From NCBI GenBank assembly GCA_014964245.1, contig JACVYH010000003.1, positions 4,278,001-4,342,000 on the forward strand: DNA of 64,000 nucleotides, read 5' to 3'. Under the pieces are notes generated by a model. That model saw only the letters and a program-made list of their open reading frames with translations. It searched no databases and was not told where the DNA came from. This stretch comes from Nannizziopsis barbatae. Its lineage: Eukaryota; Ascomycota; Eurotiomycetes; Onygenales; Nannizziopsiaceae. The position numbers and the translations under genes were made by a program. Positions 1-12,000 of this stretch are shown piece after piece. Each line of letters opens with the position of its first letter. The first letter of the stretch is position 1.

Positions 1-1330
1 GTTTTAAGCTTATTACTTTAAACTACTTAGTTAATTTTCTTTATAATATTTATTATAATTTTTTTACTTCATATTTAAAAGTACTTAAATTTAAACTAAA
101 ATTTTAAAGTTTAAAGCTTTTAATTTTACTTTTAAATTATACACTTAATATATAAATATAAATTTATTTTTATTTTTTTTAATTTCTTAATTAATTAAAT
201 ACTAATTTTACTTTTAAGTTAAGAAATCTAATTATATATATATTTAAAAAAAAAAAGATTTAAATATTTAGATATATTATATAATATTTAGCAAATATCT
301 TAATTTTTTTAATAATTACTTTTTCTTATAAGTTAAATTAGCAATGATTTAATATTTATTTTCTTAATAAGAAAATTCTTTATTTATTAAATTACTAATC
401 TTATAATATTTTATTATTAATTTAATAATTTTATAATTTTATTTTTATAATTAGTTAATTTAAATTAATATATTTTATATAATATGTAAAAAATTTATTA
501 TTAATTTATAATTATTATAAGACTTATAAGATTTAAATTTATATAATAATAATTAAAAGTTATACATTTTATTATTAAACTAAAGTCTTAATACTAATTA
601 TATTATAATTAATATTATAAAAAAATAAAAGTTATTTTATTTTTTTAATTATTATTTTCTTAGTTTTTTAAAAGCTTTAAAAAAAACTTCTTAATTTTTT
701 TTAATTAAATTAAATTTTTTTTCTTTATTAATTAAAATAGCATTTATATTTAACTTTTTATAAAAATTTTATTAAACTTCTAATTAGTTAATATATTTTA
801 TTACATAGTTTACTTCTTTAAAATTAGAATAATAATATTTAAATTAATTATTTACTTTTTTTTCTATATGAGGCTATGAGCATCTGAGCATTTACTATTA
901 TTAATATAAAATTCTTTAATATTTTTTAAAGATTTTTCTGGTTCTTTCCTTTTTAATATTATTTTATTTTTAAATATTTTATTATTTTTAATATATTCAT
1001 GAATTTCTTCTGCTTTATTTATAAGAGTTTTAATTTTAAATTTTTTATTTTTTAATATATTTTTATTTATTACTAAATTATTTAATAAATTATAATAAAA
1101 CTTATTTATTTTATTTATTAAAATGAAATTTTAACTATTTATAAGTAAATTAGAAAATGAAGCAGAGAAAAATAAGTTTATTATTTTTTTATTATAAATA
1201 TTAGCTATATCACTTAGCTGAATTAAGTCTTAAATTATAATTAATATTATTTTTATTATTTTTATTACTTTTTTTTTCTTATAAATAATCTTATATTAAG
1301 CTTACTAAATAAAATAATTAATTTTTTTTT
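1..1330. other. RIP-type AT desert, no intact gene
   Basis: The stretch is almost entirely A and T, with stop codons in all frames and very few CpG sites, as expected for DNA degraded by repeat-induced point mutation. No intact gene is visible. On the reverse strand around 870-1030 there is a run of codons reading like a lysine- and glutamate-rich protein (for example KAEEIHEYIKNNKIFK), which may be a mutated coding remnant of unknown origin. Positions 1268-1325 resemble the mitochondrial spacer at 2768-2825 with G-to-A and C-to-T changes. Confidence 0.6.
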
Positions 1331-1334
1331 ATTA

Positions 1335-1671
1335 ATAATTTTAGTAATAAACTAAGAAGTAAAGAGATAATTTAATAATATTAATAAAATATTAATAAAA
1401 AATATTAGATTTTAAATTTAAATAATAATAATTTATTAAATAATATGCAAATAATCTTTAAAAATTAATAAATAAAAAATAAATATTTATAATAATATAT
1501 AAATTATAGAAATTTATATTAAAATAAAAATGAAAAATATATATATTATCTGATATAGTAAAAAGTAATATTATATATTTTATATTTTAAAATAAAATAA
1601 ATATAACAGCTAATATTATTATATAAATTAAATTATATAAAGCTTTATTTTTATTATCTTATATTAATAAG
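1335..1671 (-). pseudogene. cox3: RIP-mutated 3' half of mitochondrial cox3
   Basis: This continues the cox3 reading from the clean part at 1672-2110 but is filled with C-to-T and G-to-A changes. Blocks still recognisable on the reverse strand include the equivalents of cox3 TISDSVYG (now TISDNIY) and RLFAYHL (now RLFAYYL) followed by tyrosine and asparagine codons where the family has histidine, aspartate and glycine (CAT to TAT, GAT to AAT, GGT to AAT). CAA and TGA codons have become TAA. About 13 bases of the AHHSL region are missing exactly at the junction with the clean part. The 3' end is not sharply defined because small indels accumulate. The fragment cannot be translated and is a nuclear copy of mitochondrial DNA (NUMT) hit by RIP. 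Confidence 0.75.
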
Positions 1672-2110
1672 TAATAGTTACATCTGATGATAATAATATT
1701 ATTGTATTTAATAAAGGTAATTCAAAAGGATTTATACCGTTTATACCTAAAGGGGGTCATTGAGCACCTAATTCTATATTTGGTGATAAAGAACTATGAA
1801 AAAATGTTCAAAAAATAGCTAAGAAAAATAAAGCTTCTGATACTATAAATAATCCTACACCTATATTTAAACCTCTTTGAACTGCATATGTATGATTACC
1901 TAAATATGTTCCCTCTGAAATAATATCTCTAAATCATAAAGACATAGACATTATTAGATTCATAAGAGCTAATATAAATATGTATCAACAATTAGTAAAA
2001 CCATGCATACTTAATACACCTGTTGTAGTTAAAACAAATAAAGTTGTACTAGTATATAAAGGTCAAGGTGATGGTGATACTAAATGATAAGGATGAAATT
2101 GCAATTTCAT
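1672..2110 (-). pseudogene. cox3: cox3 5' half, unmutated mitochondrial copy
   Basis: The first about 146 codons of cytochrome c oxidase subunit III, an inner mitochondrial membrane protein of complex IV. The start ATG at 2108-2110 opens MKLQFHPYHLVSPSPWPLY, typical of fungal Cox3. Further on the reading gives the conserved GNHTYAVQRGLNIG and LGAQWPPLGI blocks. UGA is read as tryptophan (for example in SPSPWP), so the sequence obeys the mitochondrial code and would be broken under the nuclear code. There are no in-frame stops under code 4 up to 1672, where RIP-type mutations begin abruptly. It lies 53 bp downstream of nad6 in the same orientation, the nad6-cox3 order found in some ascomycete mitochondria. 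Inferred to be a nuclear insertion, not a working gene. Confidence 0.88.
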
Positions 2111-2163
2111 ACTTATAATAAAATAATATACTATATGTATTACTTATATATATTTTCATCTAA

Positions 2164-2763
2164 TTAATTTTTAAGTTTAATTGTAATTGCTATAGCCCCT
2201 ATCATACTTAATAAAAGAATTAAAGATATTATTATCAATCAAATTGAATAAACAGAATACATAATATTTCCTATATTATTAATATCAGTAAGACCTATTA
2301 AATTTAAATCTCAATTATTACTACTTACAAAATTTATATCATCTTTAATAATAGATAGAATAGATATATCATTATTTAATAAAAAGTTATTTTTATTAGG
2401 TAAAATTTGTCCTAATATATATAGAAAAGGTAAAATAACAAAAATAGAAAGAGGTATATAATTATTATTATTATTTAATAATTCAGCTATTCTAACGTTA
2501 ATTAACATTAATATAAATAAAAATAAAATAGAAACTGCACCAATATAAACAAGTAAATAAGATAAACCTAAAAATACTAAATCTAATATAATTAATTATA
2601 AAGAAATAACTGAAAATAAAGCTATCAAAAATAATACAGCTAATATTGGATTAGAATTTATTATAGTATTAATAGCAAAATATAAACCAAAAATAATAAA
2701 AATATCTAAAACATTACTACTAACTCATAATTCTGATATACTATCATTATTAATTAAAAACAT
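2164..2763 (-). pseudogene. nad6: nad6 copy with one in-frame stop
   Basis: NADH dehydrogenase subunit 6, a membrane subunit of complex I. The reading frame runs 200 codons from ATG at 2761-2763 to TAA at 2164-2166. The diagnostic block is GLSYLLVYIGAVSILFLFIL followed by LMLINVRIAELL, and the C-terminal part MYSVYSIWLIIISLILLLSM matches the family. UGA encodes tryptophan. An in-frame TAA at 2596-2598 interrupts the frame about 55 codons in. A CAA-to-TAA change, which RIP favours, would explain it, although a TAT-to-TAA change is also possible. It is otherwise undamaged and lies between tRNA-Tyr and cox3 in the mitochondrial order. Confidence 0.85.
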
Positions 2764-2858
2764 AATTTTTTTTTTTCTCATAAATAATCTTATATTGAGC
2801 TCGCTAAACAATAATTAATTTTTTTTTTTTATCTTCACCCCCTTACTAATTTTTAAGA

Positions 2859-2888
2859 TTGTATAAACAGGGGGAGCAATTTATACAA
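2859..2888. other. hairpin 3' of mitochondrial tRNA-Tyr
   Basis: A 9-bp perfect inverted repeat (ttgtataaa / tttatacaa) encloses a 12-base loop containing a run of five G. It sits directly 3' of the tRNA-Tyr on the transcribed strand, within the tRNA-nad6 spacer. GC-cored hairpins of this kind are common in fungal mitochondrial spacers and may mark transcript processing sites; that role is inferred. The rest of the spacer (2764-2858) is T-rich with no gene. Confidence 0.6.
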
Positions 2889-2891
2889 CCT

Positions 2892-2976
2892 TAGGAAGAG
2901 AGGGAATCGAACCTTCGACGACTAAAAGCCATTAGGTTTACAGCCTAACTCGTAATCCAACAAACGAAACCTTCCT
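2892..2976 (-). tRNA. trnY: tRNA-Tyr (GUA), mitochondrial type
   Basis: On the reverse strand a cloverleaf can be folded: acceptor AGGAAGG pairing with TCTTCCT (one G-U), anticodon stem-loop with GTA anticodon (complement of 2939-2941), an extended variable arm, and a T loop reading GGTTCGATTCC. The length of about 85 nt and the long variable arm fit a mitochondrial tRNA-Tyr. It lies between the small rRNA and nad6, the order rns-trnY-nad6 seen in ascomycete mitochondria. All stems are intact, so this part of the NUMT has not been mutated. Confidence 0.85.
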
Positions 2977-3009
2977 AATACACCGAAGTGTATAAAATTT
3001 TTTTGTTAA

Positions 3010-3240
3010 GGCTAATCAATCCCGTGCAATTTCCATTACACGAACCGTATTTCGACTTAACACCAATCAAAGTCACACATACGAAAATTATATATTTATT
3101 AATATATAAATAAATATATATAATTTAATAAATACAAATCAAACTTATTGCACATACTTCTTTCAGCGCCTGACGAGTGGTTAGTACCCAATTAAAAACA
3201 AATTCACCGTGACGTAGTGATTCACGATTACTAGTAATTA
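3010..3240 (-). rRNA. rns: 3' end of mitochondrial small-subunit rRNA (fragment)
   Basis: Read on the reverse strand, this contains CTAGTAATCGTGAATCA, the conserved decoding-region block near the 3' end of SSU rRNA, then ACGTCACGGTGAAT, and near the end AAGTCGAAATACGGTT, which corresponds to the segment before the 3' terminus. An AU-rich expansion at about 3085-3135 is normal for fungal mitochondria. Only the last roughly 230 bases are clean. Upstream (right of 3240) the sequence turns into RIP desert and no rRNA block can be recognised with confidence. The fragment is not functional. Confidence 0.8.
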
Positions 3241-4789
3241 GATAATTTTTCTGATTTTTCATAAATTTTACTAGTTAAATTCTAATCTAATTTTCAATAT
3301 TTAATTTTAACAATTATAAATATTAAATTTTTATAATTTATATTAAGAATTATAAGAGTAAAATAATTATCTGCAGATAATATATTTTAAGAATAATAAT
3401 ATCATTTTATCTAAGTATTTTAATTAAAAATATAAATAGTTATTTTTTCAAAAATGCTATTAATTCTTATTCATATAATTAAATTATAAATTATAATTTT
3501 ATTAATTAATTTTAAGAATTAGTTTTTTTTCATAAAATAGTATTTTTTATTATAATATCTGCAGCATGTTTATAGCTTATAATATTTTAATTATAATAAT
3601 TTATTTTATATTTTATATTTTAATTATAAGTTATAAAATATATTATTTTTTTATAAAAATAATATTTAAATTTTAATTAATTAAAGTATTTAAATTTTAT
3701 AATATTATCTTAAGATAATCATGTAGCATTTATAATAAATTAAGAATATTTAAATTATAATAAAATTATTTATAAGTTATTAAATTAAATAACATATTTT
3801 ATTACTAGTTTTAAAAATAATTTAATAATTTCAGTTTTAATATTAATATTTTATTTTTAAAATGAAATGCTTTTACTTTTATTTATAAGCTTAATTTATA
3901 TTAAACTTATAATATTCATGATTTTCTACTTAAACTATTGGAGTATTTAATTTTTATTACTATTTAAGTTTTTATTTTTTAATATCAGTATTTAAATAGA
4001 AGATTACTTATATTTATTAGTTCTTTTAAAATTAAAAATTTTTATTTTTATTTTAAAAATTTTCTTTTTCTTTTATAAAACTCTAGTAAAAAAGTATTTT
4101 TTTAAACTTTTTTACTATTTAAGTATAATTTAAACTTATTAAAAATAATTAATACTAGTTTTTTATATATTATTATAACTACTAGTATGTAATTTTATCA
4201 AAACTTATAAATAAATAAGTATTATTATTATTAATTTATTTAGAATTTCATGCATGTAAAACTGCTAAAAAATAATGCAATATTTTATTTTTTTAAATTA
4301 TTAATTTGATTTTTAAATTATTAATTAATTTTTCTTACTAGTGTATTAATATGTTTTAAGATTTTTTCAGATTTAATATAATTAATTAACTTCTTAATTA
4401 TAATTACAGAATTTATGCTATTTAAATTAATACTTTATCTACTACTTATTTTTATATTTATTAATATTTTAAAAAAAAATAATTTATTTTTTTTTAATAA
4501 GAAATTTTTTTTTTTTTAAGATAAGTATAATATATTTCTTATTTATATATTATTTTATTATTTCATAATAATAATTTTTAATTAACATGTGTTAATTACT
4601 TAAATAGTATTTAATTAGAATTATTATTAAACTTATATAATTTTTGCTTTTTAAAAATAATAAATTATAGCTAATTTTTTTGTTACTTTTATAATGTTTA
4701 TTATCTCAAATATATATATATGTTAACAAAAGATAATAAATATAGTTTATAGTTTTTTTATATAACTATATATTTAAATTTTTAATATT
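3241..4789. other. RIP desert between the two mitochondrial islands
   Basis: No gene is visible. The base composition is that of the surrounding desert, with residual C and G mainly in CTGCAG, CATG and TCAG contexts. The length, about 1.5 kb, is what the rest of the mitochondrial small rRNA would need, so this may be the RIP-mutated remainder of rns. I could not align any conserved rRNA block, so that is only a guess. Confidence 0.4.
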
Positions 4790-4848
4790 ATTACCCCTAC
4801 ATTTAGGTAAACCATTTAAACACAAATATAAACAATTAAAAAAATTCA

Positions 4849-5190
4849 ATGTTAAAAAAAAATAAAAAAACTCAATTTCGCAATTTGCTTCTCGGTAGAT
4901 CAACTAGTAATAATACTCAAACAGATTTAAATAGAATATTTAAATCAGAAATCCCCTCTACATATTTATTAAATAAATCTAAACCTGTTCGGGTAACATT
5001 TAATACTTATGAAGTAGATAATCTAGACTTTTTTAAAGAAAAGATAGATAGTATAATACCTAAAAGTTATTATACAGTTTATATTAAAGTAAGATTTAAT
5101 AAGAAACAGTATATAATCTGTGGTACACAATTTGGATTTACATATAAAGATATAGAAGATATAAGTATAATCTATAGAAGCTTTAGGTAA
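4849..5190 (+). CDS. unidentified mitochondrial-type ORF, 3' end chimeric
   Basis: An open frame of 113 codons in clean mitochondrial-type sequence, with no RIP mutations. I do not recognise the protein. It is lysine- and asparagine-rich and contains VRVTFNTYEVDNLDFFKEKI and YTVYIKVRFNKKQYIICGTQ, a hydrophilic alpha/beta-looking segment of the sort found in the N-terminal region of mitochondrial plasmid-type DNA polymerases, though this similarity is weak and from memory. The last 13 codons (from about 5152) are antisense to nad4 codons reading PKASIDYTYIFY, so the 3' end appears to be a fusion at a recombination point and the true ORF probably continued elsewhere. It is unlikely to be expressed in the nucleus. 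Confidence 0.45.
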   Translation: MLKKNKKTQFRNLLLGRSTSNNTQTDLNRIFKSEIPSTYLLNKSKPVRVTFNTYEVDNLDFFKEKIDSIIPKSYYTVYIKVRFNKKQYIICGTQFGFTYKDIEDISIIYRSFR

Positions 5191-6012
5191 TAAAGGTAAT
5201 ATTAATCTAAATAGACCATATAAACTTAATTTTAAAACTATAGCAGCTAAAATAATACTACCAGCTAAAGGAGATTCAACATGAGCTTTTAATAATCAAG
5301 TATTTAAAAAAATGGTAGGAGTTTTAACAGCAAAAGATATAAATATACCTATAAATAAAAAAAGTTGTGTATAATAACTAAAATTTGCTTTTGATAATGC
5401 ATCAAAATCAGTTGTACCCATAATAGATGACATAGATATAATAGAAAGTAACATAAATAAAGAACCTAGCAATGTATATAAAAATAAATAAAAACTAGCT
5501 CTAACATTATCACTAGAACCAAACAATCCTATTAATAAAAATAAAGGAGGTAAAATACTTTCAAAAAATATGTAAAATAATAATATATCTAAAACTAAAA
5601 AAACAGCTAATAATAATGTTTCTAATAATAATATTATAACTACAAAAGATAATACATTCTTTTCTTGTATAGAATTTCAATTAGATATTAATGAAATAGG
5701 TATTATAATAGTAGTTAATAATACAAAATATATAGATAAACCATCTAAACCTAAATATATATCAAAAGAATTTAGTTTATAATATTCTTCAATTTGAATA
5801 AATTGAAATTGTTTACTACTAAAATCAAATAAAATAAATATTATTAAAGATACAATTAAATTTATAATATAACTAATTAAACCTATAGTTTTTATACGCT
5901 TACTAGTTATACCAATTAAACCATAAGAAGTTTCAAAAAAAATAAAAAATATTCCAATAATAGGAATGATTAATAACGAAACAAGTGAAAACATAAAACT
6001 TAAAATATTCAA
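5150..6012 (-). pseudogene. nad4: nad4 5' half, mitochondrial copy
   Basis: About the first 287 codons of NADH dehydrogenase subunit 4, a proton-pumping membrane subunit of complex I. From ATG at 6010-6012 the frame reads MNILSFMFSLVSLLIIP, then the conserved LFYIFFESILPPLFLLIG, NVRASFYLFLYTLLGSLFML, and WLLKAHVESPLAGSIILAA with the lysine/histidine motif of the channel. UGA at 5677-5679 and 5296-5298 is tryptophan, so the nuclear code would truncate it. No RIP mutations are visible. Homology stops after PKASIDYTYIFY at about 5150, where the sequence joins an unrelated ORF on the other strand. The C-terminal half is missing. Confidence 0.85.
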
Positions 6013-6065
6013 TTCAATTCCCTCAAGATTATATTTATAATCTAATGTAACACCTTATATATCTG

Positions 6066-9000
6066 TAAGGCTAATAAATAAGTATATAATATATATATAT
6101 ATTTATTTATTTTTTAGTTTAATTAAATATTAAATTATAATGATAAATTAAATATTAAATTATAATATTAAATTAAAAAATAATATATTTAAATTTAAAA
6201 TAATATAAGTAATTTTTATAATATAAGTAATTATTATAAGTAATAAAATAATCTAACATGTAAATATTAATTAATTAAATATAAATATTAATAAACTTAT
6301 TTTTAAAATTTAATTAAAACTAGAATAATTTTCTAAAAATAAAATAATTATATAAAATTTTTTATTAAAATTAATTAAATTTCAAAATAAATTTATAAGA
6401 ATAAAAAATTTAAAATTTAAATAAGTATTTAAAAATAAAATATTTATTAATATATAAATTGAAATAATACTAGTATATTTAGCTAAAAAGAAAAATACAA
6501 ATATAATAGCAGAATATTTTATTATAAAATTACTAATTAATTCTAATTTTAGCTTTAATAGAAATTTTTATTAATTTATAAATTTAAAAGAATAAATATT
6601 TTTATAAATTAAATTATTAATTATATATTTATTTATAACTACTTTAAATATATTTAAATAATTAATTAATTAAATATTATTATTAAATTTTTTAATTAAA
6701 TTATTATTTAAATTAAATATATATTTATATTTTTAAGTACTTATTTATTATTTTAAATATAAAATTTTTAGTTTTATTAATATAAGTTTTATTTTATATA
6801 AAATTTAATTTATTTAATATATTAATTAAATTTAAATTTTAATTAATATGAGTTTTATTTTATATAAATTAATTATTTTTATTTTTATAATATTATTTTA
6901 ATTTAAAAAATTTAAAAATTAATTATTTTAAAATAAACTTTTTTTAAAATAATATATTTCTTAGCTTTATTTCTAATAAGAATCTTGAAAATTATTAATT
7001 TATATATTAGAGTATTTTAAAAGTAAAACTTATATTATATTAATAAATAGTTTTATTAAAATATTATAAAATTAAATAAGAATTAAACACAGCTATAACT
7101 TCTGTTCTAGTATTATTAAAGCTAGAATATTTTACTTTTAAAAATATTATATTATGCTTTATTATTTAAAACATAAATAAAATCCTATATAAGATAAAAA
7201 ATTACTACAGGAAAGCTACCGTTAAGAAGATGATATATAAAATATTAAGAATATTATAAATTTTTTATAAAATAAAAAGTTAATATATTATAAAAATTAA
7301 AAAAGAGAAATAAAGCAATTATAATATGCTTATTATAATTATACTTCAGATTATAAAAAAAATTACATATTCATATAATATTATAAAGAATAAATAATAA
7401 GAATTATAAAATACTTATTATTCTGAATTATTAAGAAATTATTACTAATATTATTAAGTAATTAAACATTATAATATGCATCTTACTAGCTATTATTTTA
7501 GCTAATAAGTTAGCTGAAAATAAAATGTAATTAAATTATTAATAAGCTATTAATTAAAAATCTAAAAAATAAATTAAAATATAAAAAATATTATTAATGT
7601 AATTAAAAAATAAAAAGTAAAAAATAATATCTAATAAAAAAAAAATAAAGATTTTCAGAAAATATGAATGAGAAATAAAATAATTCTGAGAAAATTTATA
7701 TAATAATAGTATTCTTACTATTATTTCTTGTAATGTCAGCAGTAATTAAACTTAAGCTTATCAGATAATTTGGAAAATTCTTATAATTTACTTCATGTTT
7801 TAAATTATCATTCTTATTAGTATTATTTAAAAGAAATTTATTATTTAATTCATGAATAAAATTCTCATTACATGTAATTTTAATCTTCTTAATATAATAA
7901 GTCTTAGCTTTCATTTAGCATTTTCATTTTCATTTTTTTTTATAATTTTATTTTTTTTAGCTTTTTTTATAAGAATAAGAAATTCTACAGTAATTTATGT
8001 AAAGTATTAAAAAAAATATTTTATAAAATTTAATTATATTAAATTAAAATTATTATTAATTTAATATGCATATGTTTTAAATCAAGATAATATGATACAA
8101 AACATATTTTTAGTTAATTTAGAAATGTTAGTTAAAAGCTTTAAATCTGGAAAATATGTACTAAGTTAGATTATTAAGTTTGATTTTTCTTTTTAAGCTA
8201 AATTACTAGTACTAAATTATTAAATTATATAATTTATAAATAAAAGCTAAATATAAATTTTTTTCTTCTAACTAATATAAGTAAGACATGCTTAAAATTA
8301 TAAAAAAATGTTTAAATTTTTTAATAGCTTTATTATAATCATGTGATAGCAGTTACTTAAATATAAGTTAATTTTAAATTTACTTATCTGATAAGTAAAT
8401 ATAATAACTTATAATTATTTAAATCTATTATTAAAATTAATAATTATATTATTTTTTTTATTTTATATAGGTTTAGTATGAAGCTAGTTAGTAGAAATTC
8501 TTTAGTTAAAAATAAATATATATATTAGTTAAGTAATTACTAATATTTAATAAAAAATAATAAGATACTTCTTTTAAATATAAATAATATTAAAAAAAAA
8601 ACATGTAATATATTATAAAATAAGTAACATGACTAGTAATTCTAATACATATTTAAGTTTTATATGCAGAACATGATACTAGTAATTTTTAATAAAATAT
8701 ATAAACTTTAGAAAATTATATAACTTAATAAATAATTATAATATTATTACTTTCATGCAGCTTGCAGTAGTAATATTATAACTAAAGTATTTATAAAATT
8801 TTATAAATTTTAGATATATAAATATATAACTTAAAGTTTTATTATAATAATTATTCTTTAATACTTAATTAAAATTATCAGAATATATAATAATATTTTT
8901 TATAGGAAAATTCTTAATAAAATTATTATAAAAATAATAATAATTCAGCTGCTTATTAAAATTAAATAAAAAAATTATTAAATTAATATCTTTTTTAAAT

Positions 9001-12000
9001 ATATTAATTTTAATTATCTTATTATTAATCTTTAACTTAATAGTTTATTTAATTATATATTATTCAAAAATTAATAATATAATAAATAATACTTCTTCAG
9101 AAATAAGATGTGATTTTTTTATGAAATATTAGATATTAATAAAATTAAATAATAAAAGCTTCTCATGTTTAGTAATAGCAGTCTTATATTATTAGAATAA
9201 AAATCAGATGCTAAATAAGTTATTTAGTTTAAATATTTATTTTTTATTATAAGTAAGATAGTAATAGCTATAAATATTAACTATAAAGTTAAAAAGTAAG
9301 ATTATTATAATTATTTATAATAAATTCATCTGTAAAAGCTTGCAGATATATGCTAAGTTATTAATTACATGCTAAGCAGCATGTGCTTTATTAATAATTA
9401 ATTAACTAACTTTTAAATTATTTTTAACAGAAAACTAAATTAATTATTAAATATAATCATTCTTTATAGGTTGCATTAATTTCTAAATAATTATCTGATG
9501 CTTATTTTTCTTATATGATATCTTGATAATTTTTTTATCAGATTTAAATAAAGTTAACTAATTAAGCATGGCTGAAAGAAGCATTTCATTCATATTTAAA
9601 GTTAGATTAGAAGTTACTGTATTCTTAATTAGCATGATCTTTGCTAATAAACTCTTTTTAGTTATATATTTTTTTAATTTTCTATTTTTCTTTTTTTTCT
9701 TTAATAAGAATTTTAAAAAGATGCTAAATGCTAGTTTTTTTTCTTAGCTAGAATTATTTATAAAGAAATTTTAAGACATATCTGAAATTTTTTATTAGTT
9801 ATTTACATGCTCTTTAAGTAAGAAATTAAGTAAAAACTTATTAATAATAAAATAAGAAATAGTAAAAATTATAAATATTAGATTCTAAATTAAATCTTTA
9901 TAATTTTTAAATTCTGAAGAATTAACTAATACTTACTTAAAAATAGCAGAACTTATTAAAGAAATTATGAAAAATAAATTTTTGCAAGATTAGAAAAATA
10001 AGCTAATTATGAAAAATTTTAACTTTTCTTAAAAGTATCATGTGTAATTAAGAAATTAAGATAAAATTACTATTAGAGAAATGCAGATAATTATTAAATC
10101 AGTAACTTTTTTCATCTTATTAAAATTTTTAAATACTATTATATAAATAAAATTTATAAGTTTAATTATTTTTTTAAGATTCATGTTATCTGATAAAATA
10201 TTTATTAGTTAGACTAATTGTTTAACTTTTTTTTTACACATGATATTTATTTTAATTTAAAGTATAATAATTATTTCAGTAATTTAATAAAATAGAAGTT
10301 TCAGAATTTCTGAAATTCTAAATAATAAATAATTATTTCTTAGATTAAGAAATTTAAGAGAATCTGAATATATAAGAATTTTTTTAACATATAATTAAGA
10401 TAACATTTAATAATAATAATTATTATTTTCAGAATATTAATTTATTTAATTTATTTATTATTATTAAATTATTTATTATTATCATTCATTACAGCTTCTT
10501 TTATTCAATTATATTTTTTAATAATAAAAGTTATACTTTTAATTAACTTAATAATTTAATTAATTTTTATATTTAAATCTTTATCTAATAAAGCTTCTGC
10601 AGTAGAAATAAGATTTTCTTAAGTCTTATAATAAATAGTAAGATTTATCTTTGCATAGCTAATAAGAAAAGTAATTTCATATAATATTATTATCAGTAGC
10701 ATTTTAAGACTTATATTAATATTATCTAGCTTTTCTTTAGAATTCTTTTATAAAAGAAATATATTCAGAATTTCTGCTGATTTTTTCTTAGAAATAATAT
10801 TATTTTTTATCTGATTAATAATTTTTTTAATTATTAAATTTAATTATTTATTCTTATTATAATTTAAAATAAGATTAAATACTAGAAATAAATTTAAAAC
10901 TTAAAAGCATATTAATATTTTTTTCTATTAAAATTTCTACTGTAAACTGTTCATTCTTATTAAAATAAACATATATTAGCTAAACAGTTACATTTATTTA
11001 TAACTGTTTTAATTGCTTTTTTCTGCTATTTTTTAACTATAAGAAAACTTAGAATTAGAAGTAATATATGAAATAAATATAATAAATATTTTTATTAAAA
11101 AACATAATATTTAACATTTAAAATATATCTGATTTTTATTAATTCAGCATAATTATAAGAATTTACATAATTAATTTTAAAAATAAAATCTTATTAATTA
11201 AAATAAGCTTCATATCAGAAGTAATTATAAAATACTTGATAATTAAACTTTATTAGAGCTGAAAGTTATCATTAAAAATTATGAATCATTCTTGAATAAT
11301 TTAATTTTTTAATGTTTTTGTTTTAAGCTGCAGAATACTTTTAATAAAAGAATATTTTTTTTTTTTATTTATTTTATTTAATTAATTTAATCTTCTCATC
11401 TTATTATAAATATTAAAGAATATCTTAGATTTTCTTTATAATTTTTTCAGAATGTTTATGTTAGAGTATTTCTTTAAATATTCAGAAATTAAAAGCTAAT
11501 TTTTATAAAATATCATTTTCTTTTAAATAAATTCTAAAATATATAAATTAAAAGCTTGATATTTTTACATATTAGTATTATTTTTTAATATTATAATTGT
11601 TTTTCTGCTATAACCTGCAGGCATACTAGTAATTTTAACTAATTATATATTAGTAAAATTCTTAATTAAGAAAGAATAAGTAATTTTATTCATGAATGAA
11701 ATCTTACATGTTTTATAATATGAGATTTTTCAGACATAAATTAAATTTAATAAGAATATAAGTGTGAAAATTTTATACATAAATAAAGTTCTAATTTAAC
11801 TTGAGTATGAGAATATCAAGAAGCTTAATAAACTTTATTAAACTACTAATTCTAAAAATAAGATTCATATTAATGATAAAGTAATTTTTCTTATTCTGAT
11901 TCATGTATAAAAGATTAAAAAATATTAGATACTAGAAATAAGTTTTTTTAGTTTAATTTAAAATTCTTTCTAATTAGTGTGATTCAGAAGAAGCAAATTA

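Noticed and set aside
1672..6065. Genuine mitochondrial genome contig
   Set aside because: Genes are truncated, nad6 has an in-frame stop, cox3 turns into RIP-mutated sequence and the flanks contain nuclear retrotransposons and intron-bearing genes.
7696..7914. 72-codon reverse-strand open frame
   Set aside because: No family resemblance and the composition of the surrounding desert. It is not in mitochondrial-type sequence, so a chance frame is more likely than a gene.
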